From Bolinopsis microptera (lineage: Eukaryota > Ctenophora > Tentaculata > Lobata > Bolinopsidae), in contig NC_087076.1 in the NCBI RefSeq assembly GCF_026151205.1, positions 7,168,902 to 7,232,901 of the forward strand: 64,000 nucleotides of DNA, given 5' to 3'. Under the pieces are notes generated by a model. It had not been told where the DNA came from. It was given only the letters and a program-made list of their open reading frames with translations, and did no database searches. Each line of letters opens with the position of its first letter. Within the stretch, counting starts at the first letter, position 1. Positions 9,877 through 21,765 of the stretch are shown in pieces. The position numbers were made by a program, and so were the translations under genes.

Positions 9877-11484
9877 TCAAATTTTGTCATCGGGTAGAAT
9901 GCAAAACTTTACCTGATTTGGCCAATCAAATCCATCAACAGTAATTGATTTAGGTAGAGTCTGTTTGAAAGACTGTACATCCTTCCATAAACACCACTCG
10001 TGTAAAGGCCAAGTATCATAACATTCCTTCCAACAGGACATATTAAACTGATGATGAGAACTTTTTAAATGCTGGAACAATTGCTCATTTGTATCTATTC
10101 CGTGTTTCTCAAAACATATAATACACCAAATGAACATACGTTCACACCTAACGTTGTTGATAAACATAGGAATATACTTGGGAGGTTGCGTGTGCTTCGT
10201 CCACCAATCTCCAGAAATCATTTGGTGCAAGTAAGATTTCTCATGTGTACATTTTTCAGCCAGAGACACGAATTCTTGCCTGCAATGTCCACAGTACATC
10301 TCTTGGTTGATGTTTGCTTTTCTTGCCATTAATGGTAGGATCCTTTGATGGCCGTCACGTAGCAAGTATTTGGCTTTATAGTCAATCAACAGCATTTCAT
10401 TGCTCTCTGAACTGTCCTCGTCACAATATTTTATCTCGTTTTTATGAAATAGATTCTTTACGTACGATCCTAGTAAAGACATTTTCGACTGCTCAACTGT
10501 AGGCTCTAAAGGAACAAACTTGGAACTAGGAAGGGAGATTAGTGTCGATGAATCATGACTACCTAGTATTTTTCCTTCAGACGATCCGGGGATTTGCTCT
10601 TTACTTTCTTGATACACATTATGGCCGTCACCTAAAGTTGCATAATCACAATATGATGTATCACTGACAGAAGGAACCGCCTTGTAAGTATCTCCAATAA
10701 TCTGGTTGAGAAGATTTTTGGAAACAGATTGGGTGAGTTGTTCCTCTATCAATCCACTGAGCAGTTCAACACGACTACTCCCTGCTGGAATAGAAGCTAT
10801 CATAGATTTGACATCTGGAGCATTGAGCACACTAACGAGAACAGATTTTAATACATTGGCAACGTCAGGACCTTTTTTCTCCTTCGGAGCAGAATATTTA
10901 TCCATCAGGTTTGAGAGTTTAGGAGTTGGAGATCTATGTCTTGGAAAGTTGAAGCTGAATGATTTAGATTGTGATCTGGATCGTGATCTGGATCGTGATC
11001 TGGACCGTGATCTAGACCGTGATTTGGACCGTGATCTAGATCGGGATCTATTTATTTTGTTACGACTTGGAGAAAATCTGGATGTTCTAAAATTTTCAGT
11101 GCTCCTAGATTTGAATCTTGAGTTTTTGGGACTTCGTGATCTGTAGCTAGAAACAGTCGGCTTTGATTTGTGGATTTCAGCATCTCTTGAAGAACATTGT
11201 TGCATGTTTCTTCTATTAGAATCATTATTACAGTCTTTTATAGTTGAGAACGTGCTATGATTGAGATTGACCCTTGTACTTACATTGTAGTTAACTCGAG
11301 CACTTGTGTTTTGGGGCTCATATCCAAGGGAAGAAAACTTTGGGATAACAATACCACTGTGTGAGTCTGAACTAGATATCATATCGGCCATGTTATATTT
11401 TTCACGATCCACAAACTTCCTCTGCTGAGTAGGCTTACGAAGATATGGATCAGGAACATCAGGTATCTTCCTTCTTTTTCCCAT
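9877..11484 (-). CDS. SR-rich two-finger U1-like zinc-finger protein
   Basis: 535 aa in one coding exon. An Arg/Ser dipeptide tract (about 113-175) is of the kind found in splicing factors and drives nuclear-speckle targeting in known SR proteins. A helix carries PDVKSMI (223-229). Finger 1: Cys398, Cys401, His414, His420. GDWW lies at 425-428. Finger 2: Cys454, Cys457, His472, His478. LHEWCLW follows at 494-500. Order and spacing match the 2828 gene. The ATG at 11484 lies 11 nt after an acceptor (ACATTTTCAG). The SR tract plus RNA-type fingers makes a pre-mRNA role plausible, but this is inference. Confidence 0.84.
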   Translation of the reverse strand: MGKRRKIPDVPDPYLRKPTQQRKFVDREKYNMADMISSSDSHSGIVIPKFSSLGYEPQNTSARVNYNVSTRVNLNHSTFSTIKDCNNDSNRRNMQQCSSRDAEIHKSKPTVSSYRSRSPKNSRFKSRSTENFRTSRFSPSRNKINRSRSRSRSKSRSRSRSRSRSRSRSRSQSKSFSFNFPRHRSPTPKLSNLMDKYSAPKEKKGPDVANVLKSVLVSVLNAPDVKSMIASIPAGSSRVELLSGLIEEQLTQSVSKNLLNQIIGDTYKAVPSVSDTSYCDYATLGDGHNVYQESKEQIPGSSEGKILGSHDSSTLISLPSSKFVPLEPTVEQSKMSLLGSYVKNLFHKNEIKYCDEDSSESNEMLLIDYKAKYLLRDGHQRILPLMARKANINQEMYCGHCRQEFVSLAEKCTHEKSYLHQMISGDWWTKHTQPPKYIPMFINNVRCERMFIWCIICFEKHGIDTNEQLFQHLKSSHHQFNMSCWKECYDTWPLHEWCLWKDVQSFKQTLPKSITVDGFDWPNQVKFCILPDDKI

Positions 11485-11495
11485 TGCCTTGAGCT

Positions 11496-12324
11496 CTGAA
11501 AATGTAGATGATCATGTGTTAACAAGTCTAATATTTGAGTCGCTATCATCCAATTACAGTGATCATTTAAAGGAATGGTACATTATTTGTTAAGTGAATG
11601 AACACTGGTAGGTAATGAATATTGCTGAAATTATAGAGATGAATAGATCAAACAATAAAAAGCGTCTTAAGTTTTGTAGGGGTACCAAAGCGCAGAATGT
11701 ATTGAAATAATATGACACCCGTATCCGTTCTATATCATTGACTAAGTAATAAATTGTTATAAATGCCCTTAAATTGCCTTCTGATCCCATATTATGGTAT
11801 CGCATACATATATAATTACCTAATATAATGCTCTATAATTATCGCAATTAATTAATTAATTCTAAGTGAACTACTTAATAAGTTATCGCTCAAATGGTCA
11901 AAATAATTAATTACTTACGATAACCTTTATTAAGTGAAGACAATGGAAACACAAAATCTGGTAAACGTTATTATATCATGTGTACAATCCCTTATCGCCT
12001 CAATGTTTCGCTACTAAACAATAAAAATAGCAGTCTAGAAATTGTTCTAGTTCATCACAGTGTCACAGTGATTAATGATATTGTAACTAAATTCAAACAT
12101 TTTCAATCGTTTATACATTATCACCAGACACCACAATATAACAAATAGTTATAGTACCGTAGATAAAAGAAGGTGGTCAAAGTGTTAAACAAATAATTGT
12201 GACAAACATCTCACAAAGAAACAGTTTAGGATACTTAAGCAAATGATGTTTTAGCTGGCAATCAGCTGAGAACATATTTAACATTATGATATTCAACATA
12301 TTCAACATATTCAACTTATTTAAG
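11496..12324. other. AT-rich intergenic spacer
   Basis: About 830 bp between two cluster genes. No coding signal, repeat or RNA gene seen; contains short TAAT/ATTA runs only. Confidence 0.5.
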
Positions 12325-13926
12325 TCAATAATTTCGTGTAACTAAAGTTCTCATAAGATCAGCAGGATTTGGCGGCTGAGAATTGTCTGAAGTAGTCACA
12401 GGGTTCATGAGTAGGACGGGCCTCCTTTTTCCTGGGGCACTATTCTCTGTACGAACCTCAAACGACTGAGGGTCTGAATTCAGATCGTCTTTAATTTGAG
12501 TTGAACGTGCTTTTGATTCTGGGACGATATCATTACGATCTTTATTTTCTTCATCCGGTATGACAATAGCCGTCTGCCCGGTTAATCCCGTATAATCTGA
12601 CGAATTAGATTTTTGGTTAAGAGCAAACAGATGATCAGGTGGAGCGAAACCAGGAGGAAGAAGGGTGTGACCACGAATTGCTGGCAAAGCTGGTGACGAT
12701 GAAGATTGAGTAGTAACATTCTTGTATTGATTAATCGCAGTTGAGTAATTAGACGTTTGTATTGATTGTTCATTACTGTATGTTAAAGTTGGTGGTGGGT
12801 TTGCTGGTGTTAAGTCGTGAACATTGGGAGGCAATCCTGCAATATTCGGCGGAAATTGCGGCATATTCCATTGGGGCATCATGGGCATCATCTGAGGAGG
12901 AGGAATCATAGGCATATGTCCGGGCGGGATCATGGGCATGTTTCCAGGGGGCATCATAATCCAGGGCTGGTCAGACCAGGGTCCACGTCCAGGAGGGGCA
13001 ACAGGTTGTCTGAAATGGTCATACGGGGGGTTGTCAACCATCATTGTAGCTTCTAGCGATATTTCATCTCGTGGTTTGTGACATTTCACACAAAGGTCAG
13101 GAGGCGAGTTGACATGAAACAATTTGCCACAGTGCATACATTGCTCATACTTAGCTGTGGCATTGACAGAGGCATTTGCTTTGCTGGGCACTTTATCAAT
13201 GTCAACTTTTAACAAATCTTTGATTTCAGTTGCGGATTTTGTATCCAAAATACCATTGACAATACTGTCAACTGAGACATTGAACTTTGACTCCAAGGTC
13301 TTTTTAAATGCTGCTAATTTCTTGTAATGCTCCTCTGTGTACTTTGTGTACATTTTGGACATGGTGGATGAACTACCATCTTGGCTGCGGTTACTGTCGT
13401 CAGCTTCTTTACTTCTGTGACTGCGACTACTGCTTCCAACTTCTTTGCGACTGTTGGTTCGGGACTCATTTTTGATTCTAATCTCAATATCAAGTTTATC
13501 CTCCTTATAGTAGCTAGATTTTCTATTCTTCGATCTCTCCATTGACCTTGATCTGGACCTATCTCTAGACCTATCTCTAGATCCCCGTGATCTGTGAGAC
13601 CGAGAACTGGATTGTCTTCTATAATGTCGTCTGTGACGTGATCTGCTATGAGATCTGCTCCTTGATCTCCTTAAAGAACCTCTGTCACTTGTGCTTATAC
13701 GTCGAGATTCCAGCTTTTTACGGAGATCACTTCTTTCCTTTACAACAACTAGATCTGAATCTTGTTCGTCGCTGGAAAACTTACTTCTCAAATGGGAAGT
13801 TTTAACTTTAGGTGGTTCATATTCTACTTCTGCTCTATCATCATGAAGGTATCCTTGCCTCGCATCTGTATCCGACTCTTCTGAGCTGCTGTCCCGGGTA
13901 ACATGAGAGGGCGAATAAGCTTCCAT
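12325..13926 (-). CDS. SR-rich protein with Cys4 zinc knuckle and Pro/Met-rich region
   Basis: 533 aa in one coding exon. An SR/RD tract covers about 85-135. A helical stretch (about 195-245) has a hydrophobic pattern like the PDVK region of the paralogues. A Cys4 knuckle follows: Cys263, Cys266, Cys279, Cys282. Residues about 310-375 are Pro/Met-rich with repeated PPGxMPMIP units, resembling proline-rich tails of spliceosomal proteins. The ATG at 13926 is supported by an in-frame TAG three codons upstream, and lies 14 nt after the acceptor ATATTTCAG. It lacks the C2H2 module, so it may be a separate SR-family protein rather than a paralogue. Likely nuclear and RNA-related (inference). Confidence 0.82.
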   Translation of the reverse strand: MEAYSPSHVTRDSSSEESDTDARQGYLHDDRAEVEYEPPKVKTSHLRSKFSSDEQDSDLVVVKERSDLRKKLESRRISTSDRGSLRRSRSRSHSRSRHRRHYRRQSSSRSHRSRGSRDRSRDRSRSRSMERSKNRKSSYYKEDKLDIEIRIKNESRTNSRKEVGSSSRSHRSKEADDSNRSQDGSSSTMSKMYTKYTEEHYKKLAAFKKTLESKFNVSVDSIVNGILDTKSATEIKDLLKVDIDKVPSKANASVNATAKYEQCMHCGKLFHVNSPPDLCVKCHKPRDEISLEATMMVDNPPYDHFRQPVAPPGRGPWSDQPWIMMPPGNMPMIPPGHMPMIPPPQMMPMMPQWNMPQFPPNIAGLPPNVHDLTPANPPPTLTYSNEQSIQTSNYSTAINQYKNVTTQSSSSPALPAIRGHTLLPPGFAPPDHLFALNQKSNSSDYTGLTGQTAIVIPDEENKDRNDIVPESKARSTQIKDDLNSDPQSFEVRTENSAPGKRRPVLLMNPVTTSDNSQPPNPADLMRTLVTRNY

Positions 13927-13940
13927 TACTAGCTACTAAT

Positions 13941-14455
13941 CTGAAATATAATGATGAGTACATTGGATTATACAGTTTACACGCAAAATGTACATATTAT
14001 AACATATTTTCAATCATTGAATTTGAATGATACGGATTACGGACAGGGGAGAATATAATCAACTAATTTTCTTAATATCTTTGGATGAATTTGTAGATTA
14101 GATATTAAAAACGCCATTTTGAACACTGAACAGTAGATATCAAAATCAATCCTTCAATTCAAATTTGAAATCAAACATTAGAAACTGAACACAGTAACAT
14201 TATCTATATATCATGAGGCGGCATGCTTGAAGCACTTGCTTGTAATAAGGTAGAAAAAATACCGATGAGCGAGGTGATTGCAAATGCCCATGAACATTAA
14301 AACGTGTTATTATAAGATGTCATGCAGCCGCTGTTAACATACCAATTAAAACTCATGGGCAGTTCTAACTTCTAGGGCTCATGCTGCTGAAACTGCAAAC
14401 ACCATGTTTATTGGTTATTGGTTATAATATTGAAGGGCAAAGATAACACTATTAA
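13941..14455. other. Intergenic DNA before the TTAA element
   Basis: AT-rich, no coding signal. Includes the acceptor of the 12325 gene (13941-13946) and ends in the left TTAA target duplication (14452-14455). Confidence 0.5.
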
Positions 14456-16520
14456 AGGACCAGTTAACTCAAAAAAAAGTTATCCTCATATTTTGACAGA
14501 TTGTGACAAATAGCAAACTGAGCAACGAATCGAAATTCCTAAATCTCTAACTGCTCTCTAACGCGTGTAATTAGCGTTTGTATTATTTTGGCGATGACGT
14601 CATAAAGTCCCTTGCGCGCACAGAAGAGCTCGTGAGACTGTATTTTACAGGTAAAAATGGACATAATACAATATTTCTCCCCTAAATAACTCGAAAAATA
14701 AGTGTTTTAGGGTACATGTTGCTTCATAAGTTGTATATAAACATGGCCATTCTGCACAATTTGCAATCATTCAAAAATCTGTAGGGCCTTCATAGCCCAA
14801 TTTACAAGATACCCATACTTTTGCATGATTTCTGGAACCGGAAATCAGTTTTTCGCCAATAACTGAAAAAGTAAGCACTTTAAGGCATCTGTTTCTTCGT
14901 AAGTCATATATAAATATGCTAATTGCGGTTCTTTTGCACCCTGTCTAAAGACTCTATCACGATCCTATCGAAAATGGGCTCAGCACCACGCCCAAAATGG
15001 TTTTTGGCAAATTTCTCGAAGAGTAAGGATTTTAGGCCATGTGTTGCTCAGTAACTCCTATATAAACATGCATATGCCGCTTCGTTTAAGCCTATTTAGA
15101 AGTCTACGGCCTTCAGAAGCAAAGGGTCGGTTACGTTATTGGGTCAATATCGGCGTGGTCAATATGTCTCCAACCGAAAATCGTTTATTCATACTTTTGA
15201 GAAGGTCTTTGCAAAATTTCGTGAGTATACGAAAATTTGCAGGTTCAATTCCATAAATGTCCTTAAATGACTGGACTACACTAGTTTAGAGTTAACTTTA
15301 GAGAAACTCATAAATCATTATTATCTAAAATTAAGCTGTCAGTGTCCATGATCAACCTATGGCTACAATGTTTTACATGAAAATTGAAATGTAAAAATCA
15401 GGAGTAATATAATAAGTGTATTTCTAGATTAAAGTGCTATCTCATAGTTTAAGAATTGTATAGATTAACGTATGTCGTTTAGCCATCTAAGAATCGATCG
15501 TGCCGCAATATATATGGCCAAAGAATAATAGGGTCTTGGAAATTCTATATTTGTTCAGTGGGTCGATTGACTGAACACGTTTGCACTTGGTATTTAATTT
15601 TACCAGTAGTTTATTTATGTTATGTACCTACCGATGATCATACAAGTAGGACGATAACTAGGTAAGTCAAATTCAAAACACACCGCTCACCGTACACTCC
15701 AATCAGTATTACGTATACCGGGTATTTTTCAGTTCCCACGGCACCGTTCTGATAGGAGCTACTTCTACTGATGGTCCGATGGGAACGGCCGTAAAATAGC
15801 CAGACTTCATGTCTCCTGTACTGTCTGGCACGTGTGGATTAAAGTAAGAAATTTCGCTATGCTAGAAATATAATTGCTCTCGGAACTATGTCTTTTAGGA
15901 TAGCGAACCATTTGACTGCTCGCATTCTTCCGAACAACTGTAATATTATATTACAGAGTTACACTCTGATCAGCTATATTTAATATATAGCACATTATTT
16001 TGTGTATTAGTTTCATGGACTGGGGAAAAATAATCGGTACAGTCTCCCTTCGTTTTAATGAAGCAATGAAAACAATCCAAAATTATCACATATGACATAA
16101 CTTGTAATAGCAGAAACTTTCTAACCGTACATTCACCCGCCACTGTTCAAGAACTTATGTCACTGTTTAAAATCCTGACGTGAGCACTGTACATCCAATC
16201 AGCTATTCATATAGTTAGGGTGATAGCCAAAACTATAAGGATTTTGGAGAACTAGGGAAATAGTCATAACTCTAAAATTTGAGTGAGTTACACGTGTTTT
16301 ATTGACGATGATAAACATTTGTGCATTGTATTACGCTATGCCAGCGCGCACTGAGGGACTTTATGACGTCACGCGGCCACAGCTTATTATTGCAATAACA
16401 CGCGTTACACGTAAGCTAGAGAGTTGGTTCTTTCGGCGATACAATTTTTTACGAGTTTGTCACAGCTGATTTAAATCTTAGCCAAATTGGAGACTACAAA
16501 TTTTTCAGTTAACTGGTCCT
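14456..16520. mobile_element. TTAA-flanked non-autonomous DNA transposon (2065 bp)
   Basis: The ends are AGGACCAGTTAACT and its reverse complement, each bordered by TTAA (14452-14455 and 16521-16524). The inverted similarity goes on about 180 bp as diverged blocks, including GACGTCATAAAGTCCCT near 14596 and inverted near 16360. The TTAA target fits piggyBac or Kolobok superfamilies. Inside, a roughly 57-bp block with TATATAAA-ATG recurs three times (about 14691, 14863, 15017). No transposase frame is present. Confidence 0.78.
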
Positions 16521-16524
16521 TTAA

Positions 16525-17703
16525 AGTTAACAGGAATGAGGAAATACTCAGAAATTATGCTTTCTATACTTGCATAGTTTGTCCTAAATATGATATAATT
16601 AATAGATTCTATTTCACTGAAAACTTCGACACTTGTGGAGAGGTACAAGCCATATTCTGAAATTTAATTGGTCGCTGCTAAAATATGATTGGTCAATGGA
16701 TATCACATGTAAAAATAAACATGGCACACTTCCCCAACAGAGTCTATGTTTTCAAACTTTTAACGTCCTTCAATACCTAACTGAGAGTAATTTCTGCAAC
16801 TCTTAATTTGGTAAGAGTGCCAAAGTACAATCATCATTTACATCAGATCTTACAGAAAATTTACTATTGCCAGTAAGTAAATATTAAGTAAAAAAGCTCT
16901 CAAGATGACAATGGAATAGTTACACTGACAACAGTTCAACAGCCGCCAAAAAAGTTTACTATTGTAATATATATGACAATTTAGTGTGACAATATTATAT
17001 AATACAAAATGTAACAAATACATTAAGAGAATTTCAATTAATATTTTTCATCAGATCGTTTACATCAATTAAAGTGACAAATTATACTCAAATCAGTGGT
17101 AACAGTGGAAGCTCTTATCTTATCAAAATAGCGAAATCTTTAGTTCCATCATCAGACCGGATGCATCCGGATGGTTATGATAGATTTCTTATTTGGTATG
17201 ATTGAACAGTCTACATACATACCAGCAGAAACCTACTTAATTTTGAAGATACCGTCAGAAATACACACGAGAATTTTTACTAAATCGCCAAAAACATGCA
17301 GTCTACGTGGACAAGCCTGAAATATTTCTTGTCATTCGGGTTTCAGACTGCCACGGGCACCTTCTTAATGAAGCTCATTAGAAAAGGTACCAAAACGGTT
17401 TCAAATTGTAAGCATCTGGTCTATAAATCTGACTATTATAGCCAAAAAAAGAAAGTCTCAATTTCTTGTCCATCATCAAAAAATTAAGTAAACCCATACC
17501 AATATATTATTATTATCACATGCAAACTTTTAACTAATTCTTTGTAATACTCTTTTAACAAATTGTGACGTCTAGATTAATGCTGATTAGATGAAAGCCC
17601 GAAAATTAAATCAGTTCAGCAAAACCTAATTGAAGGATTTCTTTGGGAAAAACGTTATCTCTATCAATTAACTTATTAACTAGAGTTTGTAACAAGATCA
17701 CAA
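16525..17703. other. Intergenic DNA downstream of the 17704 gene
   Basis: No coding exon recognised; an isolated 63-codon plus-strand frame (17296-17487) has no motif. It should contain the 3' UTR of the 17704 gene. Confidence 0.45.
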
Positions 17704-20700
17704 TCAATTAGGCTCAATATAATACTTGATAGGTGGTTTTGGCTGTTGACGAGCCATCCAGCGATGAAGCTGCTGTCGATGTTGACTAGAATCCTCGTGC
17801 CTGTCAATAGAGACTCCATTTCCCACCGGAGCATTACAAATAGTACATTGTACCCTGTCTCCAGCATAAGGGGGTCCTATAAGGTACTCACGATCAATGA
17901 AGTACTCTCCAGTGACCACCCTGTGACGATGAGTCATGGTGTGCCTGTCAACATCGTCCTTGGTCTTCAGGAATAGGGCACAGTATTTGCAGTTCCTCTG
18001 TCGAATCAAGCTCTCCCGACTTGCTGGCTTGATCTTTAGCAAAACATCTGGGTCTGCAAGGGGAGGTCCGAAAGGCTTGGAGGCAGCTGATTCGGAAGCC
18101 TTGTTAGAGCTGCCGTTGCTTGATCCAGAGTTCCAGCGAGATCGTTTCAAATCAGCAGTGACATCGAGGGAGGTTGTAGACGAGGTGGAGGAAGAGTTTG
18201 AGGAAGAAGAGGAATTTGAAGAAGAACTGCTGCTGCTTACAGTCACATCATCTTTCTTCCTTTTATATTCATCATATTTCTTGTTAAGCAAAACAGGATC
18301 ATAGTCCAAGCCATCATCTTTTATAAGACCGAGAGCTTTTTTAGGTTTGCCCTTCGTTGCTTTTCGCCTATCTTTACCATTAGTTACAGTACTACGATAT
18401 TGATTTAGATCCGATTTGCGTTTCCTCGAATCTAACACTGCTTCCTCGCGATATTTGTCTTCAACAGGGGAAGCTCTTTGTCTTCTTCCTTTTGAAGGCG
18501 GGTTGAAAATTTCGTCGTCAAGATGATTATGAAATTCCTGTTTGACGAAAGAAACTTCGTCAGAATCACGTCTTCTAGATCCGGAGTCGTATTTGTCCTT
18601 CAAAAGTTGCATTCTTATAGCTTTCTCGTCGTTTGAACTTGAAGAGGACGTAGGAGATACAGCAGCAGCTTTAGAGTCGACAGAATTAAACGTTTGGACT
18701 TTATGATATCTGTCAACTTTCTTGGAAGGTATCAAATGATCTGATCTTCTCCTACCATTTGTGAAGGAGTTTCGTCGTCTTGCTCTGGATAAACTTGGCA
18801 CAGTTTCACTATGTTGAACTTCCTGCTGTCTGTTGTCTCTGTTTAAGCCTCTCGAAGGCCTATGGTTGTTGTTATGTAACGATTCATTGGTCGATCTGGC
18901 ACTTTTGCCATGAGATCCGTTCAATCTGCTATGATCATGAGAACTTACGCCACCACTTTTGAACTGACAATTCCGCTCGGCCCTGTGGTTTAACTGACCC
19001 CTAGAATCAGTCTTCGTATCAGAAATACGATATGAAGTTTTATCACTGAAGGTTCTCGCCGGACTGTACACGTTTCTCCTTTTTCTCGTTATCTCCTCAT
19101 TAGTCACTGATCTATGGTTGTCTCTATTATTGTTGCTTGTACTTGCAAATTGTCTCGAATGATTTGACGTTCGAGCACGAGGGGGGCTCTGTCTTTTCTG
19201 TGGAACAGCGTGGTCTGACCGTCTTTGACGATCAATCTCCCGGTCATTCTCTTGCGGTCTACCTGCGATTAAGGAAAACTTAAAACTTTGTTTCCATTGA
19301 AGATAATATTAATAAAATTGTCCGGAATTTTAACTCGAAGTGGTCAGTGGTTCAATAATATTATGATAAACGGAAAGTAGTAAATTACTGATTTAATTAG
19401 AAGTCCTCAAAAATCTCTGTTTTGACTAGCTGGTTTCTGTATCAGATACAGTAGTATTATATTACATGCTCAGATGTGATAAGGGTTATGACTTATGAAT
19501 ACTACAGGGTGGGCCAAAAGTCAGTACCCATACGTTGGCCTTAATAGCTCCGCCGTGTTTTATATTTGAAAGCTGTTGCTTTGCAGATGGCATACTGTAC
19601 TTACTGGTTCGAGGATTCCGTCGTCAAAATTTAAAAATTCGAATATTTTAGACCACGCCCATTCAATATTAAAACACCTATATTGTTTTCTCTGAACATG
19701 CTGAACGCCTAATTTTTTCAGAGACGGTATATTATCAAATGTTGCATATGATCTAAAAACATGAGGCAAAACGGATTAGAAATGACGAAGTTATCAAGCA
19801 TTTTCTGTATCTCGTTAACAATATTGACTGGGTGATTATGTGACACCGTGACACGACACCTTAATTGGGCACCCTTAACAATTCCCATAATGTTTAACGG
19901 GGTAGTTAACGGGGGCACCTTATCACGTAATTAGGTAAACCAATCACCTGATCACACGTAATGAATAAACTCGTTATGCTTCATATCTCGGTCATCTGAG
20001 AAGGTACAGTTCTAATTCTTTCAGGACAAACGTAATTCGAATGGCCAAACACAATTCAATAACATTTAGCTTGATCCGACTATCCAAATTATCAAATAAA
20101 TGTGAAAATGAACCTCCATTTGAAAAAAATGAACGCGAATATTTTTCGAGTTGACAAATTCCTCGAACCAGTGGTGGTACTAAGTCATACCAGAAAGAAG
20201 TATTTAAATTGGGCACTCAGTGACTGAGCTATAAAGGCCAACGTATGGGTACTGACTTATGGCCCACCCTGTAGATATTATATAAGTCGTCAGCACCAAA
20301 AACGCAAGAAAACATTCTGAACGATTCATACCTAGTCGACTTTGGTCACGAAAGTGTTGACCATCAGAATGACTAGAGGAAGGAGCTCCGGGTTTATCGG
20401 ATTTGTTACTGGTGTCATCTGCCGAGATAGTTATCCGGATTTTGCCGTTCTGAAAATATTACAAAAATGTAATCTTAGGATCTAACCTAAAGCTTACTTA
20501 CCAACTTAAGAATGGGTTAGTTTCAATTATTGAACCAATTGTAACTTGAATTTTGTTACTCATTGTGATATCATTATAGGATCAGTGATTTGAAAATCAA
20601 GTCCTTGTTAACTTTATGAAAACGGAACTTAGTAAGAAATAACTGACCGATTTGCGGACGTCTCTGCCAGGACTATCTATGGTTCGTTGGAACCTAGGAT

Positions 20701-20746
20701 TGTTGGTATTCCTCAGACTTGTCACATTCCTTCTCTGTACTGACAT
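17704..20746 (-). CDS. Ser-rich two-finger U1-like zinc-finger protein (3 coding exons)
   Basis: Exons 20648-20746, 20332-20449 and 17704-19262 join with matching phases (0 and 1) to give about 591 aa. Splice sites are TCG/GTCAGT, TTTTCAG/AAC, CTAG/GTATGA and ATCGCAG/GTAG. The middle is charged and Arg/Ser-rich with a long Ser run. Finger 1: Cys497, Cys500, His513, His519. Finger 2: Cys545, Cys548, His561, His567. A TGEYF and a GPP between the fingers correspond to GDWW and PP in the 2828 and 9877 proteins. The second intron holds a 767-bp MITE. The ATG is 3 nt after an acceptor-like GTGTCAG. Role unknown; nuclear RNA binding is inferred. Confidence 0.82.
19505..20271 (-). mobile_element. Mariner-type MITE, copy 2 (767 bp), in an intron
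   Basis: Same ends as copy 1 (CAGGGTGGGCC / GGCCCACCCTG) with TA on both sides, inserted in reverse orientation in the second intron of the 17704-20746 gene. No transposase frame. It makes up about 70 percent of the intron. Confidence 0.85.
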
Positions 20747-20761
20747 TACCTGACACTTCAA

Positions 20762-21765
20762 CACGTGCTAGACGTTAAATAAAATCATACTTTAAATATT
20801 TCTGCGCTTAATATGACGTTTTGAATATATATTTTACATAGGAAATATTATCGTGATTTCAAAGCAAATCTGCTCCCAAATGGTCTAAAAGGATCTTACT
20901 AATTCGCTCGCCCAAAAATTATCACATGACTTTGGTGTTTATGGTTTTGCAGCCGAACAAAACTGTTTTACATAAACCCTAATCCCAACACTAACCCTAA
21001 CCCCGAAGCTATTCATAACCCTAACCACAACCCTAACCCGAGCCCTTAACAATCGAATTCGTGTTTAACTAGCCTGTCACGTGACCAAAACAGTTTTTTG
21101 CCCACAACTCTCCAGGGAAGTATTTGTACCCTCCGTCATGAACTCATGGGGGGGGGGGGCGGGTGATTCGGAATCAGCGTCCAAAAATACACCGAAATAG
21201 ATTACTTTCATACCCTTACGGGCTTTTCACAAGAATCTTCTTAAAATTTCGGCGAGCGATTTAGTAGGAGCAGTTCTAAAAGGAAACACATGATTGACAA
21301 TTCAGGAAAATTTTGATTAAAGCATAATTAATGAAATACGATAATTCGTTCATTTGGTAATAAATAATTATTTAAATAATTATTAATAATTAATATAGTA
21401 TATGATTAATTATGATAATATATGATTAATCAATAGTCTCACATTCAATTAATGAGATTTAAAAATAAATGCAAATTGTAGCAAAATTCTCAAACAATTA
21501 ATGGATAACCAGGAAATTAGATGAATATTAGATGGAAATAATAACGTATATTGAATAATATGACTGTTAAAAACTCTTTAAGTCTAAAAATCACTGTTTT
21601 TGATGGAAACAAACAATTAATGTAACTTTGACATTACAATTTCGAGTGTTAACGTTAAAAACTATTTCTATATCATTATAAAGTCTACTTACCCACCACT
21701 GTCAAACACCAGGTTCCTGATAAGGAACACTTTATCATACCCATCATTGTCAATAAAATTTAGCT
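20762..21765. repeat. Intergenic DNA with dispersed repeat and degenerate telomere-like tract
   Basis: 20974-21050 has scattered CCCTAA/CTAACC units. Around it, blocks at about 21078 (CACGTGACCAAAACAG) and 21165 (GGAATCAGCGTCCAAAA) recur near 36076 and 36260, so this is a dispersed repeat family. A G11 run lies at 21149-21160. The rest (21290-21765) is very AT-rich with no gene. Confidence 0.55.

Noticed and set aside
10706..11146. 146-codon plus-strand frame with DLDRD repeats
   Set aside because: It is the antisense image of the SR tract in the 9877-11484 gene.
15240..15252. tRNA B-box-like GGTTCAATTCC
   Set aside because: No A box or cloverleaf can be formed upstream.
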